A stretch of 64,000 bases of DNA from Sporosarcina quadrami (GTDB lineage Bacteria; Bacillota; Bacilli; Bacillales_A; Planococcaceae): contig NZ_JACSQN010000014.1 of the NCBI RefSeq assembly GCF_014836615.1, positions 1 through 64,000 on the forward strand, read 5' to 3'. This document shows, in pieces, positions 46,113 to 54,652 of the stretch (position 1 is the first letter of the stretch; each line of letters begins with the position of its first letter). The position numbers and the translations under genes were made by a program. The notes under the pieces are model-generated. The model was not told the DNA's origin. It was given only the letters and a program-made list of their open reading frames with translations, and did no database searches.

Positions 46113-47567
46113 TTAGTTCGTTTTTCGTATTTTATTTAATTCATCAGCAACGAACTGGACGCTCGTTCCGACGATGACTTGAATATTATTTGCACCGACG
46201 ACATTAATGCCGGGGACGCCTGTAGATTTGATCAGTTGTTGATCGACTTTGTTCATATCGCTAACTTCTACGCGTAAGCGTGTTGCACAGTTATCAACAG
46301 AGCGGATGTTTTCATTCCCGCCGAGGCCTGTGAAGATTTGTGACGCCATTGCATGGAATTTCTGATCGCCCGTAGCGACAAGTGTGTCGTTGTTTTCGTA
46401 TTCATCATCATCCTCACGTCCTGGTGTTTTCAAGTTGAACTTCAAGATGAGGAAGCGGAACAGTACATAATAAATGACCCCGAATACGAGCCCTTGTAGC
46501 AGAAGCATTAAGGGCATATTGGCAATTGGAATGCGCAAGCTTAGTATATAGTCTATTAAGCCAGCGCTGAATCCGAATCCTGCTGTCCATTGGAAACTAG
46601 CTGCGATGAATAGTGAGAGACCGGTAAGTGCTGCGTGAACTACATATAGTGCAGGAGCTAGGAACATAAATGCAAATTCAATAGGCTCTGTTACGCCTGT
46701 GAAGAACGATGCGAAAGCGGCGGCGAGCATTAAAGAAGCGACCTGCTTTTTTCTCTTCGTTTTTGCAGTATGGTACATCGCAAGTGCAGCAGCGGGCAAT
46801 CCGAACATCATAATCGGGAAGAAGCCAGCCTGGTACATTCCCGTGACGCCTTTTTCACCCGAACTACTCCAGAAGTTTTTAATATCATCAATTCCAACTG
46901 TATCAAACCAGAATACGGCATTCAGTGCGTGATGTAATCCAGTAGGAATTAACAGACGGTTGAAGAAGCCGTATAATCCCGCGCCTGCAGCTCCTAAACC
47001 GCTTATCCCTTCACCGAACGAAACGAGAGCTCCATAGACGATTGGCCAAACAATAAATAAGATTGCAGAGATGAAGAGCATTGCAACGGCGGACATAATA
47101 GGCACGAGTCGTTTTCCGCTGAAAAAGGCTAAGAAATCGGGCAGTTTTACATGACTAAATCGATTGTACATGATTGAAGCGATAATACCTGATAAAATAC
47201 CGATAAATGCGTTTTTAATTTTATCGAATGCAGGATCGACGTTTGCGACATCAATTCCTTGCAATAACGCAACAGTGTCGGAGGACAACATCGTCGTTAC
47301 GACTAAGAATGCGACAAGTCCACTTAGGGCTGCTGATCCATCTCTTTCTTTTGCTAAACCTAGTGCTACTCCAACTGCGAATAAGATGGCGATATTTCCA
47401 AGTATTGAATCTCCGGCTTTGATCAAAAAGGCGGCGAGTACGTTTCCGGCGCCCCAACCATCATGATCGATCCAATAGCCAATTCCCATTAATATTGCCG
47501 CAGCAGGTAAAACTGCAACGGGAAGCATTAAAGATGCCCCAAGTCTTTGGAAATACTTCTTCATCAC
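46113..47567 (-). CDS. nagP: PTS EIICB, N-acetylglucosamine/glucose family
   Basis: 484 aa. An EIIC domain (about 1-385) with ten or so helices: LMLPVAVLPAAAILMGIGYW, then PTGLHHALNAVFWF, the TGVTEPIEFAFMFLAP loop, and MLLLQGLVFGVIYYVLF. A linker PGREDDDEYENND leads to EIIB (about 405-484) with phospho-Cys in SVDNCATRLRVEV. No EIIA domain is fused; a separate EIIA gene is in the operon. The nagB neighbour and sequence style favour N-acetylglucosamine over glucose, but this is inference. Confidence 0.88.
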   Translation of the reverse strand: MMKKYFQRLGASLMLPVAVLPAAAILMGIGYWIDHDGWGAGNVLAAFLIKAGDSILGNIAILFAVGVALGLAKERDGSAALSGLVAFLVVTTMLSSDTVALLQGIDVANVDPAFDKIKNAFIGILSGIIASIMYNRFSHVKLPDFLAFFSGKRLVPIMSAVAMLFISAILFIVWPIVYGALVSFGEGISGLGAAGAGLYGFFNRLLIPTGLHHALNAVFWFDTVGIDDIKNFWSSSGEKGVTGMYQAGFFPIMMFGLPAAALAMYHTAKTKRKKQVASLMLAAAFASFFTGVTEPIEFAFMFLAPALYVVHAALTGLSLFIAASFQWTAGFGFSAGLIDYILSLRIPIANMPLMLLLQGLVFGVIYYVLFRFLILKFNLKTPGREDDDEYENNDTLVATGDQKFHAMASQIFTGLGGNENIRSVDNCATRLRVEVSDMNKVDQQLIKSTGVPGINVVGANNIQVIVGTSVQFVADELNKIRKTN

Positions 47568-47583
47568 TCATCAAACCCCTTTC

Positions 47584-48429
47584 TTATTTTGCAACTTTTT
47601 TTTCTGCCTTTCTTAAACGCTCAATATGCACAGTAATATAGCCCAGTTCCTGCTCGGGAAGCTCAATTCCGTGAAGCTGTAATAGATCTTTTGCCATGGC
47701 GGTTGCGAATGTGTATGAATGTGGATATTTTTCGCGAATTATTTCAGACATTTCTTCATCCAAAGAGTGGATTTCATAATGGTCCAGTCTGTCGAGTGTA
47801 TGTCGTAAATGTGTGATGAGGCGCTGATAAGAAATATCGTCTTCTGCGATGAAGATGTCCATACGTTTTGATATTGATTGCACCATGTCTCTGACCATCG
47901 TCGTTTGCCGTAAAGTTTGTCGTAAATCTCCTCCTTGTGGCTTCATTGTGTGTAGATGTAATGCGATAAAAGCAGCTTCGTCCAGCGGCATTGTAATCTT
48001 GCAAACTTCTTGTATATGTTGAATTGCCCAAATACCAATCTCAAATTCTTTAGTGTATAAGAGTTTGATTTCATGTAATAATTTGTTTTGAATATGAATG
48101 CCATCCCTCGTTCTTTCAATCGCGAAGGAAATATGATCTGTCAACACAACGTGAATATGCTCACTTAGTTTTGTATGTAACGCTTTTTCAGCGTACGTAA
48201 TAATCTCTTCTGAAATGGTAAAGTGTTCTTCAGGTATTCGACTTAGTAGTTGTGCAAGCTTGTCATTTTCTTTCATGACAAAAATCTTTTCGATTTTTTG
48301 GGGAAGGACAAGGTCATTTCGCTTTCGATTAAAAGCAATACCAGAGCCGACAACGACTTTTTCTTTGCCCTCGTCGAGAACAATGACAGCATTGTTATTG
48401 AGAATTTTTTTTATTTTAATTGGAACCAC
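47584..48429 (-). CDS. BglG/SacY-family transcriptional antiterminator
   Basis: 281 aa. The N-terminal RNA-binding CAT domain (1-60) is IKIKKILNNNAVIVLDEGKE, then VVVGSGIAFNRKRNDLV. Two PTS regulation domains follow, with PRD histidines in VVLTDHISFAIERTRDGI and ALHLHTMKPQGG, and in LRHTLDRLDHYEIHSLDEEM. It should bind the leader RNA at about 48985-49020 and prevent termination when sugar is present, sensing phosphorylation by HPr and EIIB. Similar to GlcT. It is 8 bp downstream of the EIIA gene. Confidence 0.92.
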   Translation of the reverse strand: MVPIKIKKILNNNAVIVLDEGKEKVVVGSGIAFNRKRNDLVLPQKIEKIFVMKENDKLAQLLSRIPEEHFTISEEIITYAEKALHTKLSEHIHVVLTDHISFAIERTRDGIHIQNKLLHEIKLLYTKEFEIGIWAIQHIQEVCKITMPLDEAAFIALHLHTMKPQGGDLRQTLRQTTMVRDMVQSISKRMDIFIAEDDISYQRLITHLRHTLDRLDHYEIHSLDEEMSEIIREKYPHSYTFATAMAKDLLQLHGIELPEQELGYITVHIERLRKAEKKVAK

Positions 48430-48436
48430 TCCTTAT

Positions 48437-48925
48437 TTAGTGAGTTGAAATGGTTAATAACACAGTTTCATTTGCGATACATTGCGCATTGTTTGATGAC
48501 GTTATGGTTCTTGAGGAACTATTTGTAATAATGACGGGGGTGAGAATGCTCTTGGCATGTTCCTTCAAATAGTCCCAATCGGCTTCGATCAGTAACTGTC
48601 CAATTGACACTGCATCTCCAACTTGAACGTGTGTTTTAAACCCTACGCCTTTCAATGTAACCGTTTCCAATCCGATGTGTATTAAAATCTCTGTACCGTC
48701 AGTAGCTTGTATTCCAACGGCATGGCTCGTGTCTGCCACTAGAATAATCGTCCCTTCTACGGGAGAGTGAATACCTCCTTCTTTCGGCATAATCGCAATG
48801 CCACCTCCCATCATCCCTTCACTAAAAACCGGATCGGGAACTTCTCTAAGCGAAACGACATCTCCTGTAATCGGCGCAATCACTTGCAACTTCTTTTTAT
48901 TAAACAGCTTAGTAAACATATGCAA
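48437..48925 (-). CDS. PTS glucose-type EIIA (Crr-like)
   Basis: 162 aa. It has VIAPITGDVVSLREVPDPVF, GGGIAIMPKEGGIHSPVEG, SHAVGIQATDGTEILIHIGL (active-site His in IHIGLETV) and HVQVGDAVSIGQLLIEADWD. It transfers phosphate from HPr to the EIIB of the transporter encoded downstream. First gene of the operon after the leader terminator. Start ATG 48925 may be replaced by ATG 48919; GGAGAG lies just upstream. Confidence 0.93.
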   Translation of the reverse strand: MHMFTKLFNKKKLQVIAPITGDVVSLREVPDPVFSEGMMGGGIAIMPKEGGIHSPVEGTIILVADTSHAVGIQATDGTEILIHIGLETVTLKGVGFKTHVQVGDAVSIGQLLIEADWDYLKEHAKSILTPVIITNSSSRTITSSNNAQCIANETVLLTISTH

Positions 48926-48973
48926 ACTCTCCTTCCACGTATGAAATAGCCGTTACTCTAAGACGATAAATTG

Positions 48974-49032
48974 AAAAAGGCATGGAGGAACGAAAAGAAC
49001 GAGAAACAGTCCTTTTTGTTTACCACCATGCC
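48974..49032 (-). promoter_or_regulatory. Leader terminator with overlapping antiterminator-like (RAT) sequence
   Basis: On the minus strand GGCATGGTGG (49032-49023) pairs with CCTCCATGCC (48988-48979) followed by TTTTT, a terminator with a 34-nt loop. The loop and 3' arm contain GGACTGTTTCTCGTTC…GTTCC, resembling the RAT hairpins bound by BglG-type antiterminators. The gene for such a protein is second in the operon. The terminator is visible; RAT identity is inferred. Confidence 0.7.
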
Positions 49033-49143
49033 TAATCAATTCAGTAACATGTGATCAATATGATTTTGTGTTTATAGAATACCATATTCCAAATTAAAGA
49101 GCAATATGATAATTTCTACTCTTTAGATAACGGTAATTGTGTC

Positions 49144-49289
49144 GGTACCTGTGCAAGAAACATTCATGTTTATTCAGTCGATTTGGATGGTTATACAATA
49201 AATATTAATAAATCTTATACTTACAACATTATGTATTTATTAATATGCAATTGTAGTGAATTGACTGAATTGGGTCTTTCACAGGTACC
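49144..49289 (+). repeat. 146-bp interspersed palindromic repeat, copy 5
   Basis: Reference copy: starts GGTACCTGTGCAAGAAACAT, ends TTTCACAGGTACC; internal CAATTGTAGTGAATTGACTG. Placed between the PTS operon leader and the convergent end of the SDR gene. Confidence 0.92.
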
Positions 49290-49305
49290 TAAAAAGTTTT
49301 ACAAG

Positions 49306-50079
49306 TTATTGTTGCAGTTTGCCGGCCGTGTAGCCGCCGTCTATTGCTAGTGTTACGCCGCTAATGGATTTTGCGAGGTCTGAGCATAGGAATACAATAG
49401 CGTTTGCTTGTTCTTCAGCGGTAGACATTCTTCCTGCTGGAAGTGATTTGAGTACACCTTCGTATTGTTCTGGTGATGTCTTTGCCCAGCTTTCAATGGC
49501 AGGTGTAATCGTTGCACCCGGTGCGATTGAGTTAATGGTGATTCCTTTTTGACCATATTCCAACGCGACTGATTTAGTTAAACCGGCAATCGCGTGTTTC
49601 GATGCAGTGTATGGGGCCATATTTGGTGAACCTTCAATTCCAGCACCTGATGCTGTGTTGACAATTGCGCCGCCGCCAGTTTTCACCATTGCATTGACTT
49701 GGTGTTTGATGCAGTAAAATGTGCCATAGAGATTTACTTTTAGTGTAATATCCCAGTCTTTGGAGTCCATTTCTCCGATTGGTACAAGCCCTTTGTTAAT
49801 GCCTGCGTTGTTATGCGCAAAGTCCAGCTTGCCAAATGTTTCAACTGTTTTGTTCACAAGAGCGATGACTTGCTCTTCGTCACTAACATCACATTTGAAA
49901 AAGGCAGCTTCACCGCCATTGTCTTTAATCATTTGTACCGTTTCTTGACCGGATTGTTCGCTTACATCAGAAATCATCACTTTTGCGCCTGCTTTTGCTA
50001 ATGCGATTGCGGATGCTCGACCGATTCCTGACCCTGATGCTGTAACTAATCCTGCTTTTCCTTCCATAATTCCAACCAT
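49306..50079 (-). CDS. Short-chain dehydrogenase/reductase
   Basis: 257 aa, classical SDR. Cofactor motif TASGSGIGRASAIALAKAGA, an acidic MISDVSEQS that points to NAD(H), then NNAGINKGL, the catalytic Ser in NTASGAGIEG and YTASKHAIAGLTKS with YxxxK. The C-terminal end is IDGGYTAG. It is like the glucose-1-dehydrogenase/3-oxoacyl reductase group; substrate unknown. ATG 50079 is eight bases after GAGGAG. The spacer 50080-50508 upstream holds no other gene. Confidence 0.93.
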   Translation of the reverse strand: MVGIMEGKAGLVTASGSGIGRASAIALAKAGAKVMISDVSEQSGQETVQMIKDNGGEAAFFKCDVSDEEQVIALVNKTVETFGKLDFAHNNAGINKGLVPIGEMDSKDWDITLKVNLYGTFYCIKHQVNAMVKTGGGAIVNTASGAGIEGSPNMAPYTASKHAIAGLTKSVALEYGQKGITINSIAPGATITPAIESWAKTSPEQYEGVLKSLPAGRMSTAEEQANAIVFLCSDLAKSISGVTLAIDGGYTAGKLQQ

Positions 50080-50508
50080 GTGAAACACTCCTCTTTTTAT
50101 ATTCTCATTACTTTAGTAAACTTCTTTAGTAAACTGAATTTATGATACTGTAAATATATGTTAACTAACGGATATTACTCGCTTCCTTCATTGAAAGTAG
50201 CTTGTAAGCACAAACGTATTAGCAACAATACCCCTTTTCTTTATTATTTAAAAATAAATTAGTGAAGAGTAGTACTGGAAGAAAACTTCCGAAACGTTTT
50301 TCAATGAACAATATACTCCTATACTAATGTAAAATCAAACAAATAGTTTAATGTCTAAATATTTGCATATCGTGTTGATATTTACTATATAATTGTCTTC
50401 AGTTAATTGTATAGAAACAAACGAATACATGCGGTAGAAGTAGGTTTATATTTTTTAATATGCTAAACTTTGAAAGCTAGGAATGAAAATGATGAAGGTG
50501 GAATTCAT

Positions 50509-52647
50509 ATGAAAAGAACGGATCATAAACAACAAAAGAACAAGTTACATGTACGTAACAAATGGTCTAACTTAAAAAAACCTATTCGTGTACTATTTAT
50601 CGTTATCTTCGTAGTAGCAATGAGTATTTTGCTTATTGTTAATGGGTTAATTTCAACAAGTGATGTAAGTAAACTTGAAAAGCCTGAACCAAGACCGACG
50701 TTTATCTACGATCAAAAAGGGGACATTGTCAGCAAAATATCAAATTCAACTATTGAAGGGGTTACGTTAGACCAAATCCCGAATGAGTTAGTTGAAGCTG
50801 TCGTTTCCATTGAGGATCAACAGTTTTACAAGCATAGTGGCATTAATTATTTCGGAGTTGCGCGTGCATTCATCCAAAACCTATTCAAAGGGGAGGTTGT
50901 CGCTGGAGGAAGTACAATTACGCAACAGCTTTCAAAAAATGTATTCTTATCGCAAGAACGTACATATTCTCGGAAATTCAAAGAATTAATTATCGCGAAG
51001 AAGATTGAAAGAACGTACTCAAAAGATGATATTATAGAACGCTACTTAAATCAGATTTATTTTGGCGAAGGTGCATGGGGCGTTCAGCGAGCTGCTCAAG
51101 TGTACTTTGGAAAGGATGTTAATGATTTAACGTTAAGCGAATGTGCTACATTAGCAGGATTAATCAAAGCGCCTTCTCATCTATCTCCTTATAAACAGAT
51201 GGAAAAGTCAGTAGAACGTCGCAATATAGTGTTGTCGGTAATGAAAAGTGAAAAGTATATTAGTCATACGGAGTACGATGAAGCGATTGGACAAGAAATT
51301 AAGTTAGCTGATTCAACCATGCCGAATTACAAAGGGAAATATCCGTATTATATTGACCATGTCATTGACGAGGCAGTTAACACGTACAAACTAACGAAAA
51401 ACGAAGTGTTATATGGAGGTTTACATATATACACAGCGATAAATCCTGTTATTCAAGATGCACTGGAAGAAGTGTACGCTGATGATCGTAACTTTCCAGA
51501 GAGTACACCCGATCAACTCCTTCAAAGCGCTTCCGTTTTCTTGAATCCTAAAACGGGAGGTATTTCTGCATTAGTTGGAGGCAGAGGAGAATATACGCAT
51601 GGCCGCTTTAATAATGCAACGGAGCTAATTAGACAACCGGGATCGACCCTGAAGCCACTTGCTGTCTACACGCCAGCGCTTGAGCAAGGTTATCATATGT
51701 CGGACTTGCTCGTCGATGAACCCATTAACATAGATGGATATGCTCCGAAAAATTTCGACAAGCAATATAGAGGACGAGTGACAATGTACGATGCAGTCGC
51801 TCATTCGTATAATATTCCTCCAGTTTGGCTCTTACAGCAGATTGGAATAGAAAGTGGAGTGCGTGCTGTTGAACGGTTCGGCATTCCATTGGAAGAGAAC
51901 GACTATAATCTTGGTCTTGCTTTAGGAGGATTGAACAAAGGTACTTCACCTTTGCAAATGGCCCAAGCTTTTTCTACATTTGCGAATGATGGAGTCATGG
52001 TGGAAGCACATGCGATTGTAGAAATAAAAGATTCAGGGGGCAAAGTCCTTGGGAAGTGGAAGGAACAGTCTGAAGATGTAACAGAACCGGAAGTTGCACA
52101 GCAAATGACGTATATGCTTCAAGGTGCTATTAAAGAAGGTACAGCGAAAAAAGCTCAAATTTCAGATATCGAAATAGCTGGTAAAACAGGTACTACCCAG
52201 CTGCCGTTCACCGGTGTGGAAGGTTCAAAGGATCATTGGTTCGTCGGCTACACACCAGACATCGTAGGTGCGGTTTGGCTCGGTTATGATCAAACGGATG
52301 CCGCTCACTATTTAACGTCGACAAGTAGTTTCACAGCGCCACCCGTTTTCGCACAAGTTCTGTCAAAATCAATGAGTGAATTCCCAACGAAAAAATTCAA
52401 TTTGCCTTTAATCGCGAATAATAAAAAGGAACTAGATAATCAGCGGGAGAAATTGAAGAAAGAAGAACGTAAAAAAGAAAAAGCGAAAATGAAACAGCAG
52501 AAAAAAGAAGAGAAAGAACGGAAAAAAAGAGATGAAAAAGGTGAGAAAGAACAGAAAAAAAGGGATAAGAAATACAAGAAGGAAAGAGAAAAAGAGAAGA
52601 AGAACAAAGAGAAAAAGGACAAGAAGCGGGATAAAGGGAAAGATTAA
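50509..52647 (+). CDS. Class A penicillin-binding protein (PBP1A type)
   Basis: 712 aa, bifunctional peptidoglycan synthase. One N-terminal transmembrane helix (VLFIVIFVVAMSILLIVNGL). The transglycosylase domain has SIEDQQFYKHSGINYFGVAR and GGSTITQQLSKNVFLSQERT. The transpeptidase domain has SxxK in RQPGSTLKPLA, SYN in VAHSYNIPP and KTG in IAGKTGTTQ. The last ~75 residues are an extremely Lys/Glu-rich, low-complexity tail. ATG 50509 follows GAAGGTGG. Confidence 0.93.
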   Translation: MKRTDHKQQKNKLHVRNKWSNLKKPIRVLFIVIFVVAMSILLIVNGLISTSDVSKLEKPEPRPTFIYDQKGDIVSKISNSTIEGVTLDQIPNELVEAVVSIEDQQFYKHSGINYFGVARAFIQNLFKGEVVAGGSTITQQLSKNVFLSQERTYSRKFKELIIAKKIERTYSKDDIIERYLNQIYFGEGAWGVQRAAQVYFGKDVNDLTLSECATLAGLIKAPSHLSPYKQMEKSVERRNIVLSVMKSEKYISHTEYDEAIGQEIKLADSTMPNYKGKYPYYIDHVIDEAVNTYKLTKNEVLYGGLHIYTAINPVIQDALEEVYADDRNFPESTPDQLLQSASVFLNPKTGGISALVGGRGEYTHGRFNNATELIRQPGSTLKPLAVYTPALEQGYHMSDLLVDEPINIDGYAPKNFDKQYRGRVTMYDAVAHSYNIPPVWLLQQIGIESGVRAVERFGIPLEENDYNLGLALGGLNKGTSPLQMAQAFSTFANDGVMVEAHAIVEIKDSGGKVLGKWKEQSEDVTEPEVAQQMTYMLQGAIKEGTAKKAQISDIEIAGKTGTTQLPFTGVEGSKDHWFVGYTPDIVGAVWLGYDQTDAAHYLTSTSSFTAPPVFAQVLSKSMSEFPTKKFNLPLIANNKKELDNQREKLKKEERKKEKAKMKQQKKEEKERKKRDEKGEKEQKKRDKKYKKEREKEKKNKEKKDKKRDKGKD

Positions 52648-52653
52648 TAAATT

Positions 52654-52685
52654 AAAGGAGGCCTGCTAATTAGGGCCTCCTTTTG
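52654..52685 (+). terminator. Terminator after PBP gene
   Basis: AAAGGAGGCC (52654-52663) / GGCCTCCTTT with a loop of about 10 nt, then T residues. Confidence 0.9.
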
Positions 52686-52709
52686 TAATCAATTCGTTTA
52701 AAAAGCTTT

Positions 52710-53345
52710 TTACCTTATTTTTTGTTTCCTCATCCATTGCGTAGCAACCCATTTTTCACCAATCTCCACAGGTGCTCCACCGTGTAGCGTAAAATCGTTC
52801 AACGTTTGATCGTTATAGAAATACTCAAAGTAAACAGCCATCCCTTTTCGTGGAGTGACGGAAAAATTCAAGTGGGGAAAGAACGTTTCGCCACCTTGTT
52901 CGACTTCATTTAAGTACATGACCAGCGTACTGATTCGATTGTTTGCCACTGCACTTGAAGATGAGAAGAAATCATGATGCGCTTTGTATTGTTGACCTGG
53001 TGTATACTGAAGAATTTGAAGTCCTTCTCCATGTTCAATAGGTATATTCATGACCGCTGCAATTCTTTTTTCAATCCCTGCAACAATTAGGTTTTCGCTT
53101 TCTTCAATAAACATACTACTGCTCGTTCGCAACGCATTTTCTTCGCGTGTCGTACCGATTTTTGAACGCTTCATTTTGTCAGTAGACAATCTGATAAGTT
53201 CCTCGCACTCTTCGTCACTTAGCACATTGCCTAAAACGACGATCAGCGGTTCTTCAATTCGGGCAATAATGTCAATCTCTCTATCTGTAATGATTTTTTT
53301 ACCAACATGATGAAATATCGTTTGTTCTTTATTTTCCGCTATCAA
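52710..53345 (-). CDS. 2-oxoglutarate/Fe(II)-dependent prolyl-4-hydroxylase-like protein
   Basis: 211 aa. The double-stranded beta-helix motifs are visible: VLGNVLSDEECEELIRLS, RTSSSMFIEESENL, ILQYTPGQQYKAHHDFF (HxD iron ligands), RISTLVMYLNEVEQGGETFF and the distal His in LHGGAPVEIGEKW with the WVATQWMR end. It resembles bacterial P4H proteins, which hydroxylate peptidyl proline, but the substrate is unknown. TTG 53345 is favoured by GAGGTG; a TTG 11 codons earlier lacks a site. Confidence 0.85.
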   Translation of the reverse strand: MIAENKEQTIFHHVGKKIITDREIDIIARIEEPLIVVLGNVLSDEECEELIRLSTDKMKRSKIGTTREENALRTSSSMFIEESENLIVAGIEKRIAAVMNIPIEHGEGLQILQYTPGQQYKAHHDFFSSSSAVANNRISTLVMYLNEVEQGGETFFPHLNFSVTPRKGMAVYFEYFYNDQTLNDFTLHGGAPVEIGEKWVATQWMRKQKIR

Positions 53346-53522
53346 CTTCGAACACCTCTTGAATTGTTTAGTTTTCAAAACAAATATATGCTTCGGCTAT
53401 GAGTGTACAGCTAATAACGGACTTCTTTTACGGTTCACACTTCCTCTTGGAATAAAATTCAATTCATTTCATTTTATCACAATCGATTAGTTGCCGTAAA
53501 TTATGAATGCAGTAATTGTGAC

Positions 53523-53667
53523 GGTACCTGTGCATGAAACATTCATGTTAATTCAACCAATTTGAATAGTTATACAGATAGACTCAATTAACTCAGTAGA
53601 TAAAATATAAATTTCTATTAATATTCAATTGTAGTGAATAGACTGAATTGTGCTTTGCACAGGTACC
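53523..53667 (+). repeat. 146-bp interspersed palindromic repeat, copy 6
   Basis: GGTACCTGTGCATGAAACAT … CAATTGTAGTGAATAGACTG … TTGCACAGGTACC. Both ends are flanked by GAC, a possible 3-bp target duplication. Confidence 0.9.
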
Positions 53668-53815
53668 GACTAAAAGTAGGAATTCCCTCTTGGAAAATTG
53701 CGAAAAAATACCATTGCGAATGGCTGATAAGTGCTCTTTTTCTTTAATTCTGTTTTATATAACTATAAACAGTGAATTGTACAAGTATCTAAAATTCTTG
53801 AAGGAGCGTGTGATA

Positions 53816-54412
53816 ATGAAAAAATGGAAATTACTATCGGTTCTTTTTACTTGTACGCTAGTTTTTGCAGCATGTGCTGATGAAAAAAATGACTCGGCTA
53901 CTGTAACAGATAAATCCAATGGTAATAATGGGAATCCCGATAGTCAGAGTGAAGAGGATACATTGCCATCCGTTACTGTACAAATGATGGATAGCAGCGG
54001 AAAGTCACTTGGTACGGTGCAATTGACCGAGGAAGAAGATGCTTTGAGAATAATGGTTGATGCACATGATCTGCCTGAAGGTTCTCATGGATTTCATTTT
54101 CACGAAAAAGGGGTATGTGAAGCGCCTGACTTTGAATCCACGGGGGGACATTTTAATCCTACGGAAGCTAGCCATGGACTTGACTCAGAAGGGGGCCCGC
54201 ATGCTGGAGATTTACCTAACCTAGTAGTAGGTGCAGATGGAGAGGTGAAGGAAGAATTCTTCGTTCAAAACCTCACGTTGAAAAATGATGATGAAAACTC
54301 GCTTTTCCAGGATGGTGGAACAGCTCTTGTTATCCATGCGGATTCCGATGATGGAAAAACCCAACCGTCGGGTGATTCTGGTGATCGCATCGCGTGTGGC
54401 ATTGTGGAGTGA
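53816..54412 (+). CDS. sodC: Cu/Zn superoxide dismutase-like lipoprotein
   Basis: 198 aa. The signal peptide ends in lipobox LVFAAC (Cys20), so it is membrane-anchored outside the cell. After an acidic linker comes the SodC fold with HGFHFHEKGVCEAPDFEST, GGHFNPTEASHGLD, GGPHAGDLPNLVVGADG and LVIHADSDDGKTQPSGDSGD. Copper and zinc His ligands are present. It may detoxify superoxide at the cell surface; some Bacillus homologues (YojM) lack one copper ligand, and activity should not be assumed. AAGGAG precedes ATG 53816. Confidence 0.9.
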   Translation: MKKWKLLSVLFTCTLVFAACADEKNDSATVTDKSNGNNGNPDSQSEEDTLPSVTVQMMDSSGKSLGTVQLTEEEDALRIMVDAHDLPEGSHGFHFHEKGVCEAPDFESTGGHFNPTEASHGLDSEGGPHAGDLPNLVVGADGEVKEEFFVQNLTLKNDDENSLFQDGGTALVIHADSDDGKTQPSGDSGDRIACGIVE

Positions 54413-54452
54413 TGGATTTAAAACTATGCCGCTAACATTGTTTGAAATAAGA

Positions 54453-54490
54453 AGAAGCCAATCGTTTAAAATACGGATTGGCTTCTTTCT
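54453..54490 (+). terminator. Terminator after sodC
   Basis: AGAAGCCAATC (54453-54463) / GATTGGCTTCT (54476-54486), followed by a T-rich end. Confidence 0.9.
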
Positions 54491-54652
54491 ATTATTCAAA
54501 ATATATCTATTTAGTTAATACATAGTCATGTGTTTCCTATCCACACATTGTGTAACACCTTAGTGATTACGCATTTCCTTTTGCTGTTTTATATTGGATA
54601 TACAATGGGTGGTTCGTTTTTTATTACCCTTAAGGTGTACTGTTTGAGTTGA

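Noticed and set aside
50161..50460. Riboswitch or small RNA upstream of the PBP gene
   Set aside because: AT-rich spacer without a recognisable aptamer or clear terminator.
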